Notes: generated by a model not told the origin, from the letters alone. A stretch of DNA of 8,241 nt from JAGXSE01 sp040757295 (GCA_040757295.1 JBFLXH010000079.1:1-8241); one strand, 5' to 3'; counted from the first letter of the stretch, positions 1 to 5,622 are shown. Program-made: numbers and translations.

Positions 1-30
1 GCCCGGCCGCTCATTCAAGCGACGTCCCCT

Positions 31-59
31 ACTATATCACGCCGCTTATTCCATGTCAA
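31..59 (-). promoter_or_regulatory. Strong sigma-A promoter P2, reading out of the left edge
   Basis: On the minus strand a perfect -35 TTGACA (59-54) is followed, after exactly 17 nt, by -10 TATAGT (36-31). Transcription would start near position 24 and run leftward out of the window. It lies 60 nt downstream of a second strong promoter. Tandem near-consensus promoters after lysS are typical of rRNA operons in Firmicutes, so the likely target is an rrn operon; that target is inferred, because no rRNA sequence lies inside the window. Confidence 0.8.
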
Positions 60-118
60 CGGCCATTTTCTTCCTCCACTCACCGAAACCTTCCAGGTTC
101 CGGCGCGCGACATTTGTT

Positions 119-147
119 AGTGTACCACATGTCCAATAACAAGTCAA
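119..147 (-). promoter_or_regulatory. Strong sigma-A promoter P1, upstream tandem partner
   Basis: The minus strand reads TTGACT (147-142), a 17-nt spacer, then TACACT (124-119). Upstream, at about 148-182, the DNA is very A/T rich and could serve as an UP element; it includes a TATAAT (179-174) that lacks a well-spaced -35, the nearest being TGGACA at 20 nt. Together with P2 this makes a double-promoter arrangement typical of stable RNA operons. I see no open reading frame between P1 and the left edge that would need it. Confidence 0.7.
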
Positions 148-226
148 ATGGGATTTATTGTACTTTTTACAATATTATATGTTGTTGGCGCAATTAGTAT
201 GTCCAGACGACACTTTAAAATATTAC

Positions 227-265
227 ACGACCCGCAAAGACTTTTCAAGCTCTTAAACGGGTCGT
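227..265. repeat. Inverted repeat between lysS and the tandem promoters
   Basis: ACGACCCG (227-234) is matched by its exact complement CGGGTCGT (258-265), giving an 8-bp stem. The 23-nt loop can pair further (AAGA with TCTT). It lies about 90 nt downstream of the lysS stop. On the minus strand the stem is followed by GTAATATTTT, which is U-rich but not a clean tract, so it could be a weak lysS terminator or simply a transcript-end stabilising hairpin. Confidence 0.4.
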
Positions 266-290
266 TTATCCTCGCATAATGCCGCCAGGC

Positions 291-341
291 TTAGCAAACT
301 TATGCTAATTATCGGATTTAGCAAAATCCGGCCGGATTTGC
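291..341. repeat. Interlaced inverted repeats just after lysS
   Basis: Two families of half-sites alternate. TTAGCA (291-296), TGCTAA (303-308) and TTAGCA (318-323) can pair in either of two ways. CGGATTT (313-319), AAATCCG (324-330) and CGGATTT (333-339) can also pair in two ways, and 324-339 is a perfect 16-bp palindrome. The structures are mutually exclusive. No U-tract follows on the minus strand, so this is not a textbook intrinsic terminator. Apart from this, the 227-265 repeat and the two promoters, I see nothing in 1-352. Confidence 0.45.
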
Positions 342-352
342 AGCAATTCTTG

Positions 353-1819
353 CTATTCTTCCCTGGGCTTCATAGTGGGAAACAGAATTACATCCCTAAT
401 TGATGGCATATCGGTTAAAAGCATTACCAGCCTATCAATGCCTACGCCCAAACCTCCCGCCGGCGGCATTCCGTATTCCAGAGCCCGGACAAAGTCTTCA
501 TCCATCATATGGGCTTCTTCATCACCGGCTGCCCTTTGCTTAACCTGTTCCAGGAACCGCTCTTTTTGATCGATTGGATCGTTAAGTTCAGAAAAAGCGT
601 TGGCTAGTTCCCGGCAAGTAATAAAGGCCTCAAAACGGTAGGTTAATCTGGGATCTTCTTTTTTCTGTTTAGCCAAGGGGGAGATTTCGATGGGGTAATC
701 CATGATAAAGGTGGGCTGTACCAGGTTCGGTTCCACAACCACCTCAAAAACTTCATTAATAACTTTGCCCCAAGTATCGGTTGCTCCCACTCCAACCCCC
801 ATTTTCCGAGCTGCCTCTCTGGCAGCAGCATCGGAATCTATTGCGCTAAAATCCACTCCGCCGTACTTTCGCACTGCCTCCAGCATGGTCAAGCGCGGCC
901 ACGGGGGCGTAAGGTCAATGGGCTGCCCTTGATAGCTGATCTTGGTAGTCCCTAAGTTTTCCTGCGCGATATAGGCAATCATTTCCTCGGTTAAGCTCAT
1001 CATATCATAATAGTCCGCATAGGCCTGATACAGTTCCATCATGGTAAACTCGGGATTATGTTTAGTGGAAATTCCCTCATTTCGAAAAACCCGCCCTATT
1101 TCGTAAACCCTCTCCAGACCCCCAACCAGCAGCCTTTTAAGATGCAGTTCCAGGGCAATGCGCATGTAAAGGTCTATATCAAGGGCATTGTGGTGGGTGA
1201 TAAAGGGCCGGGCCGAAGCGCCGCCGGCGATGGTATGCATGGTCGGGGTCTCTACTTCCAGAAATCCGCGCCCATCCAAAAACCGGCGCATGGCTTTAAT
1301 GATCCCGCTGCGCAACAGAAATACCTGGCGCACCTCAGGGTTAACTATCAAGTCCACATACCGCTGGCGGTAACGCAGGTCAACGTCCCTTAAGCCGTGC
1401 CACTTCTCCGGCAATGGCCGCAAAGACTTGCACAGGAGGCTCAAATGTTTGATATTAATGGTTGTTTCCCCTGTCCTGGTTTTAAAAACTGGACCGGAAA
1501 CACCGATGATATCACCCAAATCCAGGTCAGTAAAAAGCTTGTACATTTTTTCGCCGATCTCATCCTGGCGGGCATAGACCTGAATTTGCCCGGAAACATC
1601 CTGCAGGTGAGCAAAACTGGCCTTTCCATGGCCCCTTTTGGCGATCAATCGCCCCGCTACAGACACTTCCTGGTTTTCCAGCTGAGAAACCATAGCTAAC
1701 ACTTGTTCCGCATGGTGGCTGACTTCAAACCGACCACCAAAAGGTTCAATCCCGGCGGTCCAGAGCTCGTCCAATTTTTGGCGGCGAACCAGCATTAATT
1801 CATTAAGTTCAGTTTCCAT
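353..1819 (-). CDS. lysS: Lysyl-tRNA synthetase, class II
   Basis: Charges tRNA-Lys with lysine using ATP in the cytoplasm. The 488-aa protein has the N-terminal OB-fold anticodon-binding domain at about residues 50-135 (VSVAGRLIAKRGHGKASF) and the class II catalytic core after it: motif 1 region RGFLEVETP (about 184-192), motif 2 FRNEGISTKHNPEFTMMELY (about 245-264) and motif 3 GGLGVGIDRL (about 455-464). Length is normal for bacterial class II LysRS. An in-frame ATG exists two codons upstream (1825), but it abuts the Shine-Dalgarno AAGGGGG directly; the ATG at 1819 has a 6-nt spacing and is chosen. It is the last protein gene before the predicted rRNA promoters, and probably depends on read-through from greA, since I see no convincing promoter of its own in the 132-bp gap. 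Confidence 0.97.
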   Translation of the reverse strand: METELNELMLVRRQKLDELWTAGIEPFGGRFEVSHHAEQVLAMVSQLENQEVSVAGRLIAKRGHGKASFAHLQDVSGQIQVYARQDEIGEKMYKLFTDLDLGDIIGVSGPVFKTRTGETTINIKHLSLLCKSLRPLPEKWHGLRDVDLRYRQRYVDLIVNPEVRQVFLLRSGIIKAMRRFLDGRGFLEVETPTMHTIAGGASARPFITHHNALDIDLYMRIALELHLKRLLVGGLERVYEIGRVFRNEGISTKHNPEFTMMELYQAYADYYDMMSLTEEMIAYIAQENLGTTKISYQGQPIDLTPPWPRLTMLEAVRKYGGVDFSAIDSDAAAREAARKMGVGVGATDTWGKVINEVFEVVVEPNLVQPTFIMDYPIEISPLAKQKKEDPRLTYRFEAFITCRELANAFSELNDPIDQKERFLEQVKQRAAGDEEAHMMDEDFVRALEYGMPPAGGLGVGIDRLVMLLTDMPSIRDVILFPTMKPREE

Positions 1820-1863
1820 CCACATCCCCCTTAGCGATAATTATCTCCAAATATGTCTGCGCC

Positions 1864-1890
1864 AAAAAAGGGAGGTCCAACAGACCGCCC
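1864..1890 (-). terminator. Intrinsic terminator or attenuator between greA and lysS
   Basis: On the minus strand GGG-C-GGTC (1890-1883), loop TGTTG and GACC-T-CCC (1877-1870) form a 7-bp stem with one C/T mismatch, followed at once by six Ts (1869-1864). It lies about 60 nt past the greA stop and 44 nt before the lysS ATG. It may end part of the greA transcripts, or act as a lysS attenuator, because an upstream segment can pair with its loop and 3' arm (see findings). Confidence 0.7.
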
Positions 1891-1951
1891 CATGCTGTAC
1901 TTGCACCCTAGTTGTTGTGAATTGACCTGGAGATAGAAATATTTGCCCTTA

Positions 1952-2428
1952 TTAAGGAAGAATATCAAGCAATTGATACTTCAATATTCCCACGGGAACC
2001 TGGACCTCAACCACAGCACCGATACGCTGGCCCAAAATCGCTTTGCCTACCGGAGATTCATTAGATATCTTGGCGGCTGACGGATCAGCCTCCATGGAGC
2101 CAACAATTACATATTCCAAAACATCCCCGCACTCTAAATCCTTAAGCACCACTTTAGAACCTAAGGATACCTTATCGGTATCTAAACCTGTATCATCAAT
2201 AATCCTGGCATTGCGCAGCTTTTTCTCCAAAGTAAGAATGCGTCCCTCAATAAAGGCCTGCTCGTTCTTTGCGTCTTCATATTCCGAGTTTTCGCTAATA
2301 TCGCCGAACTCAATTGCCTGCTTAATTCTCTCTGCAACCTCTTTACGCTTTACGGACTTCAGGTGCTCCAATTCCCGCTCCAGCTTTTTTAAACCCTCAA
2401 CCGTAAGCATTACTTCCTTTTCAGACAT
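1952..2428 (-). CDS. greA: Transcription elongation factor GreA
   Basis: Binds the secondary channel of RNA polymerase and stimulates cleavage of backtracked RNA, rescuing stalled elongation complexes. The 158-aa product is of standard GreA length. Residues 1-75 form the antiparallel coiled coil, with the acidic tip GDISENSEY at 42-50; Asp43 and Glu46 match the residues known to coordinate catalytic Mg. Residues about 80-158 form the FKBP-like C-terminal domain, including SPVGKAILGQRIG (125-137). The ATG at 2428 is preceded by AAAGGAGA with about 8 nt spacing. It has its own consensus promoter and a long structured leader, and is followed by lysS, the usual Firmicute order. Confidence 0.97.
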   Translation of the reverse strand: MSEKEVMLTVEGLKKLERELEHLKSVKRKEVAERIKQAIEFGDISENSEYEDAKNEQAFIEGRILTLEKKLRNARIIDDTGLDTDKVSLGSKVVLKDLECGDVLEYVIVGSMEADPSAAKISNESPVGKAILGQRIGAVVEVQVPVGILKYQLLDILP

Positions 2429-2487
2429 GATAAGCTCTCCTTTAAGTTCTAATGTTAAGTCGTTAACTCAATATATGATATTAGCGA

Positions 2488-2519
2488 CCTTTTTATTCGG
2501 TGCCTAGCCGGCAAAAAGG
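2488..2519. repeat. Second hairpin of the greA leader
   Basis: CCTTTTT (2488-2494) and AAAAAGG (2513-2519) pair as a 7-bp stem, with inner CGG (2498-2500) and CCG (2508-2510) able to extend it. In the greA mRNA this hairpin sits about 60-90 nt before the start codon. The T-run is inside the stem, so it is not an ordinary terminator on either strand. Confidence 0.4.
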
Positions 2520-2533
2520 GTTGATGTACTATA

Positions 2534-2566
2534 ACAAGCACTGTCAACCGGTTGAACAGTGCTTGT
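2534..2566. promoter_or_regulatory. Long near-perfect palindrome at the start of the greA leader
   Basis: ACAAGCACTG (2534-2543) and CAGTGCTTGT (2557-2566) are perfect 10-bp complements; between them TCAACCGGTTGA (2544-2555) is itself a perfect palindrome, with one unpaired A at 2556. The RNA would form a 14-bp stem with a single bulge and a CCGG loop. It begins about 20 nt after the predicted greA transcription start. It could be an RNA hairpin that controls greA expression or stability, or a DNA operator. No U-tract follows closely on the minus strand. Confidence 0.6.
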
Positions 2567-2592
2567 CCGTCTTGTCTATATCTTCAAGGGTT

Positions 2593-2621
2593 ATTATATA
2601 AACCTGTTAAGTATTTGTCAA
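2593..2621 (-). promoter_or_regulatory. Perfect-consensus sigma-A promoter for greA(-lysS)
   Basis: The minus strand reads TTGACA (2621-2616), exactly 17 nt, then TATAAT (2598-2593), matching the sigma-A consensus at all 12 positions. It lies 44 nt beyond the stop of the oxidoreductase gene and predicts a start near 2586, leaving a leader of about 158 nt before greA. It makes greA independent of the upstream accessory unit. Confidence 0.88.
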
Positions 2622-2664
2622 GAAAAGACTGAGATTTACTGGAAGCAGAAACTTCAATTGGTTT

Positions 2665-3831
2665 TTACAGGAGAGGATTGGGAGCGGCATCCCTTTTCTT
2701 TTTCCCTTTCCCGGCGGTGGAGGCAAGGCACTTCACTGGCTGAATACCGCCTTTCCCTTTGGACTTTAATTCCTTAGCCCTCTCCCGGATGGCTTCAATC
2801 TGTTCAGGGATGATGGCCCGCTCAAAACTGCGGAAACCCGCGAGCTTAAAACCATGCTTAACAGCCAGCCGCTGGATTTCTTCCACCTGTTCCAGGCTCA
2901 GATCTCTGCCAAGGGTAAAGTTTTCAAACCTTCCTTCCATAGCTAGCATCATTGTTTCGGCCATACAGGCATAAGAAGTTTTCGGTGGGAAACCAAAATT
3001 AAAATGAAAATTAACATCGCCAGGCACTTCCACCACGCCGCCCTCAATTACCAAGACGTCGTCCCGGGTTTCTACCACCTTTTTAGAAACATCCCTGGGT
3101 CTGGCAACATCGCAAACGACGGCGCCTGGCAACAGGTCTTCCGGCTCAATAACAGCCCCTCCGTCAGACGTAACTGTAATGATTACGTTGGCCCGCCGGA
3201 TCGCCTCCTTAATATTTCGGGTAACCTTTACAGCCAACCCGGTTTCTTCCATGATCTTGGCTGCTAACCGGTCCAGCTTATCCTCACTGCGGGCCACCAA
3301 GGTAAGGTATTTGGTTTCTTTGGCCATCAGCCTGGCGCAAACAGCGCCAATGGAACCCGTAGCCCCAATAACAGCTATTTCCGCTTCTTCCAGCCGGATT
3401 CCCATCATCTGGGCAGCTTTCTTGGTTCCCTCCATGGCTGTAGCTACGGTGTAACTGTTTCCTGTAGTGACTGCAATTCCGAGGTTATTAGCTACTGTGA
3501 TGCCTGCATCCCCAACTACCGAAGTCATTGCTCCTAAGCCCAGAATTTGCGCCCCCAGTTTTTCCGCCAGACGGCCGGTTTTGATAATTTTTTGCAGCAC
3601 ATAGTCAGTTGGCAAACTTAGCATCTGCCGAGTTGTCAGGGAACAGCCAACGAACCAGCCTTCTATCTCGCTGTGGGCTGATTTCACCCCGGTAATATGA
3701 GAAACTTTGAGCGGCGGGATGTATTTCACTGCCCCTTCTACCCAGCTGTCCGGCAGCTTACTGGCGATTTTAAATTTGCGCGAGACGTCAGAAATGTCTA
3801 TGGGGTGGATCATAAAGGCAAACTTATTCAT
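2665..3831 (-). CDS. Long-chain acyl-ACP reductase (AAR)-like NAD(P)H oxidoreductase
   Basis: Resembles the cyanobacterial enzyme that reduces fatty acyl-ACP or acyl-CoA to fatty aldehyde with NADPH; substrate here is inferred. In the 388-aa product the AAR-like landmarks occur in order: LGLGAMTSVV (97-106, compare ALGGFTSII), TTGNSYT (122-128, compare TTGNTHT), the Rossmann loop GATGSIG (156-162), GGVVE (264-268), and the C-terminal block ACMAE...LAMEG...NFTLGRD...VKHGF (288-328). Cys289 aligns with the cysteine (Cys294 in Synechococcus AAR) that carries the acyl thioester. Generic annotation as shikimate or quinate dehydrogenase would be doubtful: I see no NVTxPxK catalytic motif. A lysine-rich tail of about 58 residues extends past the AAR end. 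The ATG follows AGGAGG at 7 nt. It is the last gene of the regulator unit, 58 nt after the 300-aa gene. Confidence 0.75.
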   Translation of the reverse strand: MNKFAFMIHPIDISDVSRKFKIASKLPDSWVEGAVKYIPPLKVSHITGVKSAHSEIEGWFVGCSLTTRQMLSLPTDYVLQKIIKTGRLAEKLGAQILGLGAMTSVVGDAGITVANNLGIAVTTGNSYTVATAMEGTKKAAQMMGIRLEEAEIAVIGATGSIGAVCARLMAKETKYLTLVARSEDKLDRLAAKIMEETGLAVKVTRNIKEAIRRANVIITVTSDGGAVIEPEDLLPGAVVCDVARPRDVSKKVVETRDDVLVIEGGVVEVPGDVNFHFNFGFPPKTSYACMAETMMLAMEGRFENFTLGRDLSLEQVEEIQRLAVKHGFKLAGFRSFERAIIPEQIEAIRERAKELKSKGKGGIQPVKCLASTAGKGKKKRDAAPNPLL

Positions 3832-3859
3832 ACAGATACCTCCTGAGTGTAGTTAAGAA

Positions 3860-3877
3860 AGCATTTATCAAAATGCT
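3860..3877 (-). repeat. Short intergenic hairpin before the AAR-like gene
   Basis: AGCATTT (3877-3871 read on the minus strand), loop TGAT and AAATGCT form a 7-bp stem, followed by TTCTTAAC. It is a weak terminator at most and more likely a processing or stability element that lets the downstream gene be expressed at a different level from the 300-aa gene. Confidence 0.35.
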
Positions 3878-3889
3878 AAAAATTGCACT

Positions 3890-4792
3890 TTAGTTTAATT
3901 GTTCTACCCGAGGCTGCCATCCCATCTGGTCAAGGAGCTGGATATACTCATGAACAGCAATCTGATCGGGTTTTTTGCCTGTGAGGGCAACCAATACTCC
4001 CTCCATTACATTGGTGCCAAAAGACCTGCCGTTCAGTTCCGGGGTTGTGGTCACTAAAGTTGCTATTCCCCTTTGGCGCAAGAGATCTACGTCAGAGGGG
4101 GTCACTGTGTTGGTTAAAATAGTTTTGCCCTTCAGGACATCAGGCAGGAAGCGGCGGATCAGGTGAAAATCCCCGGCAATAATGTCTGCTTCCTGATAAT
4201 ATTTTTCATGTTTGGGCTGAATGGTTTCCTGCCGCGCTCCGGTTGGGTAAAGCCAGGCAAAAGGTACCCGGGACACTACCGGCATCAAAACTGCTGCAAT
4301 GAAACCGATTGTAGCAAGGCTCCGGATAGGGATAGGTAATCCCAAAAGAAAGATCAAATCACCAAATACAACGGAGGCGCCTGTAGCAGCCAAGGCCTCA
4401 GCCATCCCAAACCTATCCGCGGCACTGACCACAAGGATTTTCTTGTCCTTAAATTGGATCCCTTGATTCTCCGCCAAATAGCTGACTACCCTGCGTTCAA
4501 GGGTGTTTTTTAGTCCGCTGCCGTCCACAATTGGGGTATGCTTCGCTGCCGAGACGATCCTAAGAGCATCCCGCAGGACATACCGCCGGTTACCAGCATA
4601 AACATAAAGATCTGTGCCGCCCAAACCAAAAGCGTCTACCTGACCATCAAGTTCTTTAATCAGAGCAATAGCCTTCTCCATATCCCCATCAGTGCCCCGT
4701 CGCTCAATGGAAAATTTTTGGCCTAAAATCTCTGTTTCTACTTTATGGTCTCGCTTGGAAGACCCCAAACTAACACTGACAACCCTCTTCAT
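3890..4792 (-). CDS. Conserved-looking 300-aa protein of unknown function
   Basis: I do not recognise a characterised family with certainty; similar Firmicute proteins, as I recall, are labelled quinate 5-dehydrogenase, but the NVTxPxK motif of quinate/shikimate dehydrogenases is not visible, so that label looks unsupported. Visible features: an N-terminal GLGGTDLYVY (56-65), a strand-turn segment ILVVSAADRFGMAEAL (119-134) that could be a nucleotide-binding turn, a hydrophobic stretch at about 144-180 rich in Ile/Leu/Pro that might be buried or contact the membrane, and TLVTTTPELNGRSFGTNVMEG (245-265). The longer frame begins at 4819, but AAAGGAGA (4808-4801) precedes the ATG at 4792 at proper spacing, so the shorter form is chosen. 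It overlaps the regulator gene by 23 bp, suggesting translational coupling, and leads into the AAR-like gene. Confidence 0.75.
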   Translation of the reverse strand: MKRVVSVSLGSSKRDHKVETEILGQKFSIERRGTDGDMEKAIALIKELDGQVDAFGLGGTDLYVYAGNRRYVLRDALRIVSAAKHTPIVDGSGLKNTLERRVVSYLAENQGIQFKDKKILVVSAADRFGMAEALAATGASVVFGDLIFLLGLPIPIRSLATIGFIAAVLMPVVSRVPFAWLYPTGARQETIQPKHEKYYQEADIIAGDFHLIRRFLPDVLKGKTILTNTVTPSDVDLLRQRGIATLVTTTPELNGRSFGTNVMEGVLVALTGKKPDQIAVHEYIQLLDQMGWQPRVEQLN

Positions 4793-5336
4793 TGGCAATT
4801 TCTCCTTTCTCCCTGGCAATAAGGGATCGGATTAACCGGGCAAGGGCTTCCGGATCAACATACACGTCCCCCTCAATGGGAGACTGCCCTAACTCCACTC
4901 CCACTACTTCCCGATCAAGCAGCGCTTCGCTTAGCCTGATGCGATAATTGGAACCCAGCACAACTACCACATCATGGGAGCGGATTCTGGCAACCAACTC
5001 CATTAAGTGGTTCATAAAATCCAAGCCGTTTTTATTGCGAGCAAACTCCCATCGTTCCTGATCCGTCATCAGGAGCCAGAAGTCTACTCCCTCCCTAGCC
5101 AGTACTTCAACCAATTCCCTTTTATTTTCCACCGGGAAGCCCACCACTGCCACTTTGTTTCCTTTGCGAACCTCCCCTATTTTTTCAAGCCTGGAAATAA
5201 AGGTTCGGTCTAAATTGAGGCGGTTTGCGACTTCTTGCTGGGAAAAGCCTCTTAACCTTTGTTCCAGTATTTGATCAATGATGTTATTTATTTTATTGCG
5301 GCTGATCAGCTTTTCCCCGATTCTTTGCAGCTCCAT
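4770..5336 (-). CDS. Helix-turn-helix regulator with C-terminal Rossmann-like domain
   Basis: The 188-aa protein has a helix-turn-helix at residues 32-51 (SQQEVANRLNLDRTFISRLE), of the Xre/sigma-region-4-like type in which the second helix contacts DNA. From about residue 61 a separate domain begins with the strand KVAVVGFPV and contains HDVVVVLGSNYRIRLSEALL (121-140) and EVVGVELG (143-150), an alternating strand/helix pattern that could bind a small ligand or mediate dimerisation; no known ligand domain is recognised. The start at 5336 follows GGGGGTGG with short spacing. It has its own promoter, an imperfect palindrome at the predicted start site, and shares a transcript with the 300-aa and AAR-like genes, so it is a likely autoregulated local controller. 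Ends in a CQC motif (186-188). Confidence 0.75.
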   Translation of the reverse strand: MELQRIGEKLISRNKINNIIDQILEQRLRGFSQQEVANRLNLDRTFISRLEKIGEVRKGNKVAVVGFPVENKRELVEVLAREGVDFWLLMTDQERWEFARNKNGLDFMNHLMELVARIRSHDVVVVLGSNYRIRLSEALLDREVVGVELGQSPIEGDVYVDPEALARLIRSLIAREKGEIANEEGCQC

Positions 5337-5352
5337 CCATCCACCCCCAAGA

Positions 5353-5372
5353 TGTGCACAAAATTGTGAACA
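5353..5372. promoter_or_regulatory. Candidate operator for the HTH regulator
   Basis: TGTGCACAA (5353-5361), a 2-bp centre and TTGTGAACA (5364-5372) form a 20-bp palindrome with one mismatch per arm. It covers the predicted transcription start (about 5371) of the regulator unit and precedes the start codon by 16 bp. A dimeric helix-turn-helix protein bound here would block initiation, which would fit autorepression; this is inferred. Confidence 0.45.
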
Positions 5373-5377
5373 CCCTT

Positions 5378-5406
5378 ATACTACCAAAACACCAGGTTTT
5401 TTGCAA
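5378..5406 (-). promoter_or_regulatory. Promoter of the HTH-300aa-AAR unit
   Basis: The minus strand reads TTGCAA (5406-5401), 17 nt, then TAGTAT (5383-5378). Both hexamers match the sigma-A consensus at four positions, so it is moderate in strength, which suits a regulated promoter. It lies right after a strong terminator and in front of the palindrome at 5353-5372. Confidence 0.5.
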
Positions 5407-5432
5407 GTTTTGGAGCAGCTTGGTTTACCATG

Positions 5433-5457
5433 AAAAAAAGCCCTAAGCGGGCTTTTT
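5433..5457 (-). terminator. Strong intrinsic terminator after dusB and the repeat
   Basis: On the minus strand AAAAAGCCC (5457-5449), loop GCTTA and GGGCTTTTT pair as a perfect 9-bp stem, and the Ts continue to give a run of seven (5439-5433). It ends transcription coming from bioY-coaX-dusB or from the repeat, before the regulator promoter. The A-run on the other arm makes it potentially bidirectional. Confidence 0.9.
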
Positions 5458-5489
5458 CCGTTGCCAAAGCGAATAATGGCCAAAAAAAT

Positions 5490-5595
5490 TATACTCGGCA
5501 AGGGATAAAATTGCATTATCATAATGAAGCCGAGTATGAAATTCGCTTTGAGGCCACGGTAAATCAATGAATAATTAGTGGCCTTGCTCATTATA
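5490..5595. repeat. Structured intergenic repeat, copy 1 (about 104 bp)
   Basis: This segment recurs at 8117-8230 in the same orientation with only two substitutions and one 8-bp length difference. It has two inverted repeats: ATACTCGGC (5491-5499) with GCCGAGTAT (5529-5537) around a 29-nt loop that contains CATTAT-C-ATAATG, and GAGGCCAC (5550-5557) with GTGGCCTT (5578-5585) around 20 nt. The ends resemble each other as imperfect inverted termini: TATACTCGGC on one strand, TATAATGAGC on the other, 7 of 10 identical. On the minus strand the first stem is followed by AATTTTTTT (5490-5482). It does not look coding. I do not recognise the family. Confidence 0.9.
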
Positions 5596-5617
5596 AAAGC
5601 TGAGTTTTTTAATCCAA
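5590..5617 (-). promoter_or_regulatory. Candidate promoter at the edge of repeat copy 1
   Basis: The minus strand has TTGGAT (5617-5612), 16 nt, then a perfect TATAAT (5595-5590). The -10 box belongs to the repeat end; the -35 is unique sequence just after the dusB stop. If active, it would yield a short RNA spanning the repeat and ending at one of the two T-tracts downstream. The -35 is weak. Confidence 0.35.
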
Positions 5618-5622
5618 TTCCC

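Noticed and set aside
1..30. Beginning of a 16S rRNA gene at the left edge
   Set aside because: The edge lies only about 24 nt past the predicted start of P2; no recognisable rRNA sequence is inside the window, so only the promoters are reported.
1058..1699. Plus-strand frames of 100-111 codons inside lysS
   Set aside because: They lie wholly antisense to conserved LysRS domains and show no recognisable protein features.
1826..1863. A promoter for lysS using GATAAT at 1845-1840
   Set aside because: The -10-like box has no well-spaced -35 (TTGGCG is only 14 nt away), and the start would fall inside the lysS ribosome site.
1826..1951. T-box riboswitch before lysS
   Set aside because: The greA-lysS spacer is only about 130 nt, and I see no T-box consensus sequence, although a terminator is present.
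2043..2507. A 154-codon plus-strand frame opposite greA
   Set aside because: It is antisense to a clear greA gene, has no ribosome site and a composition expected of a shadow frame.
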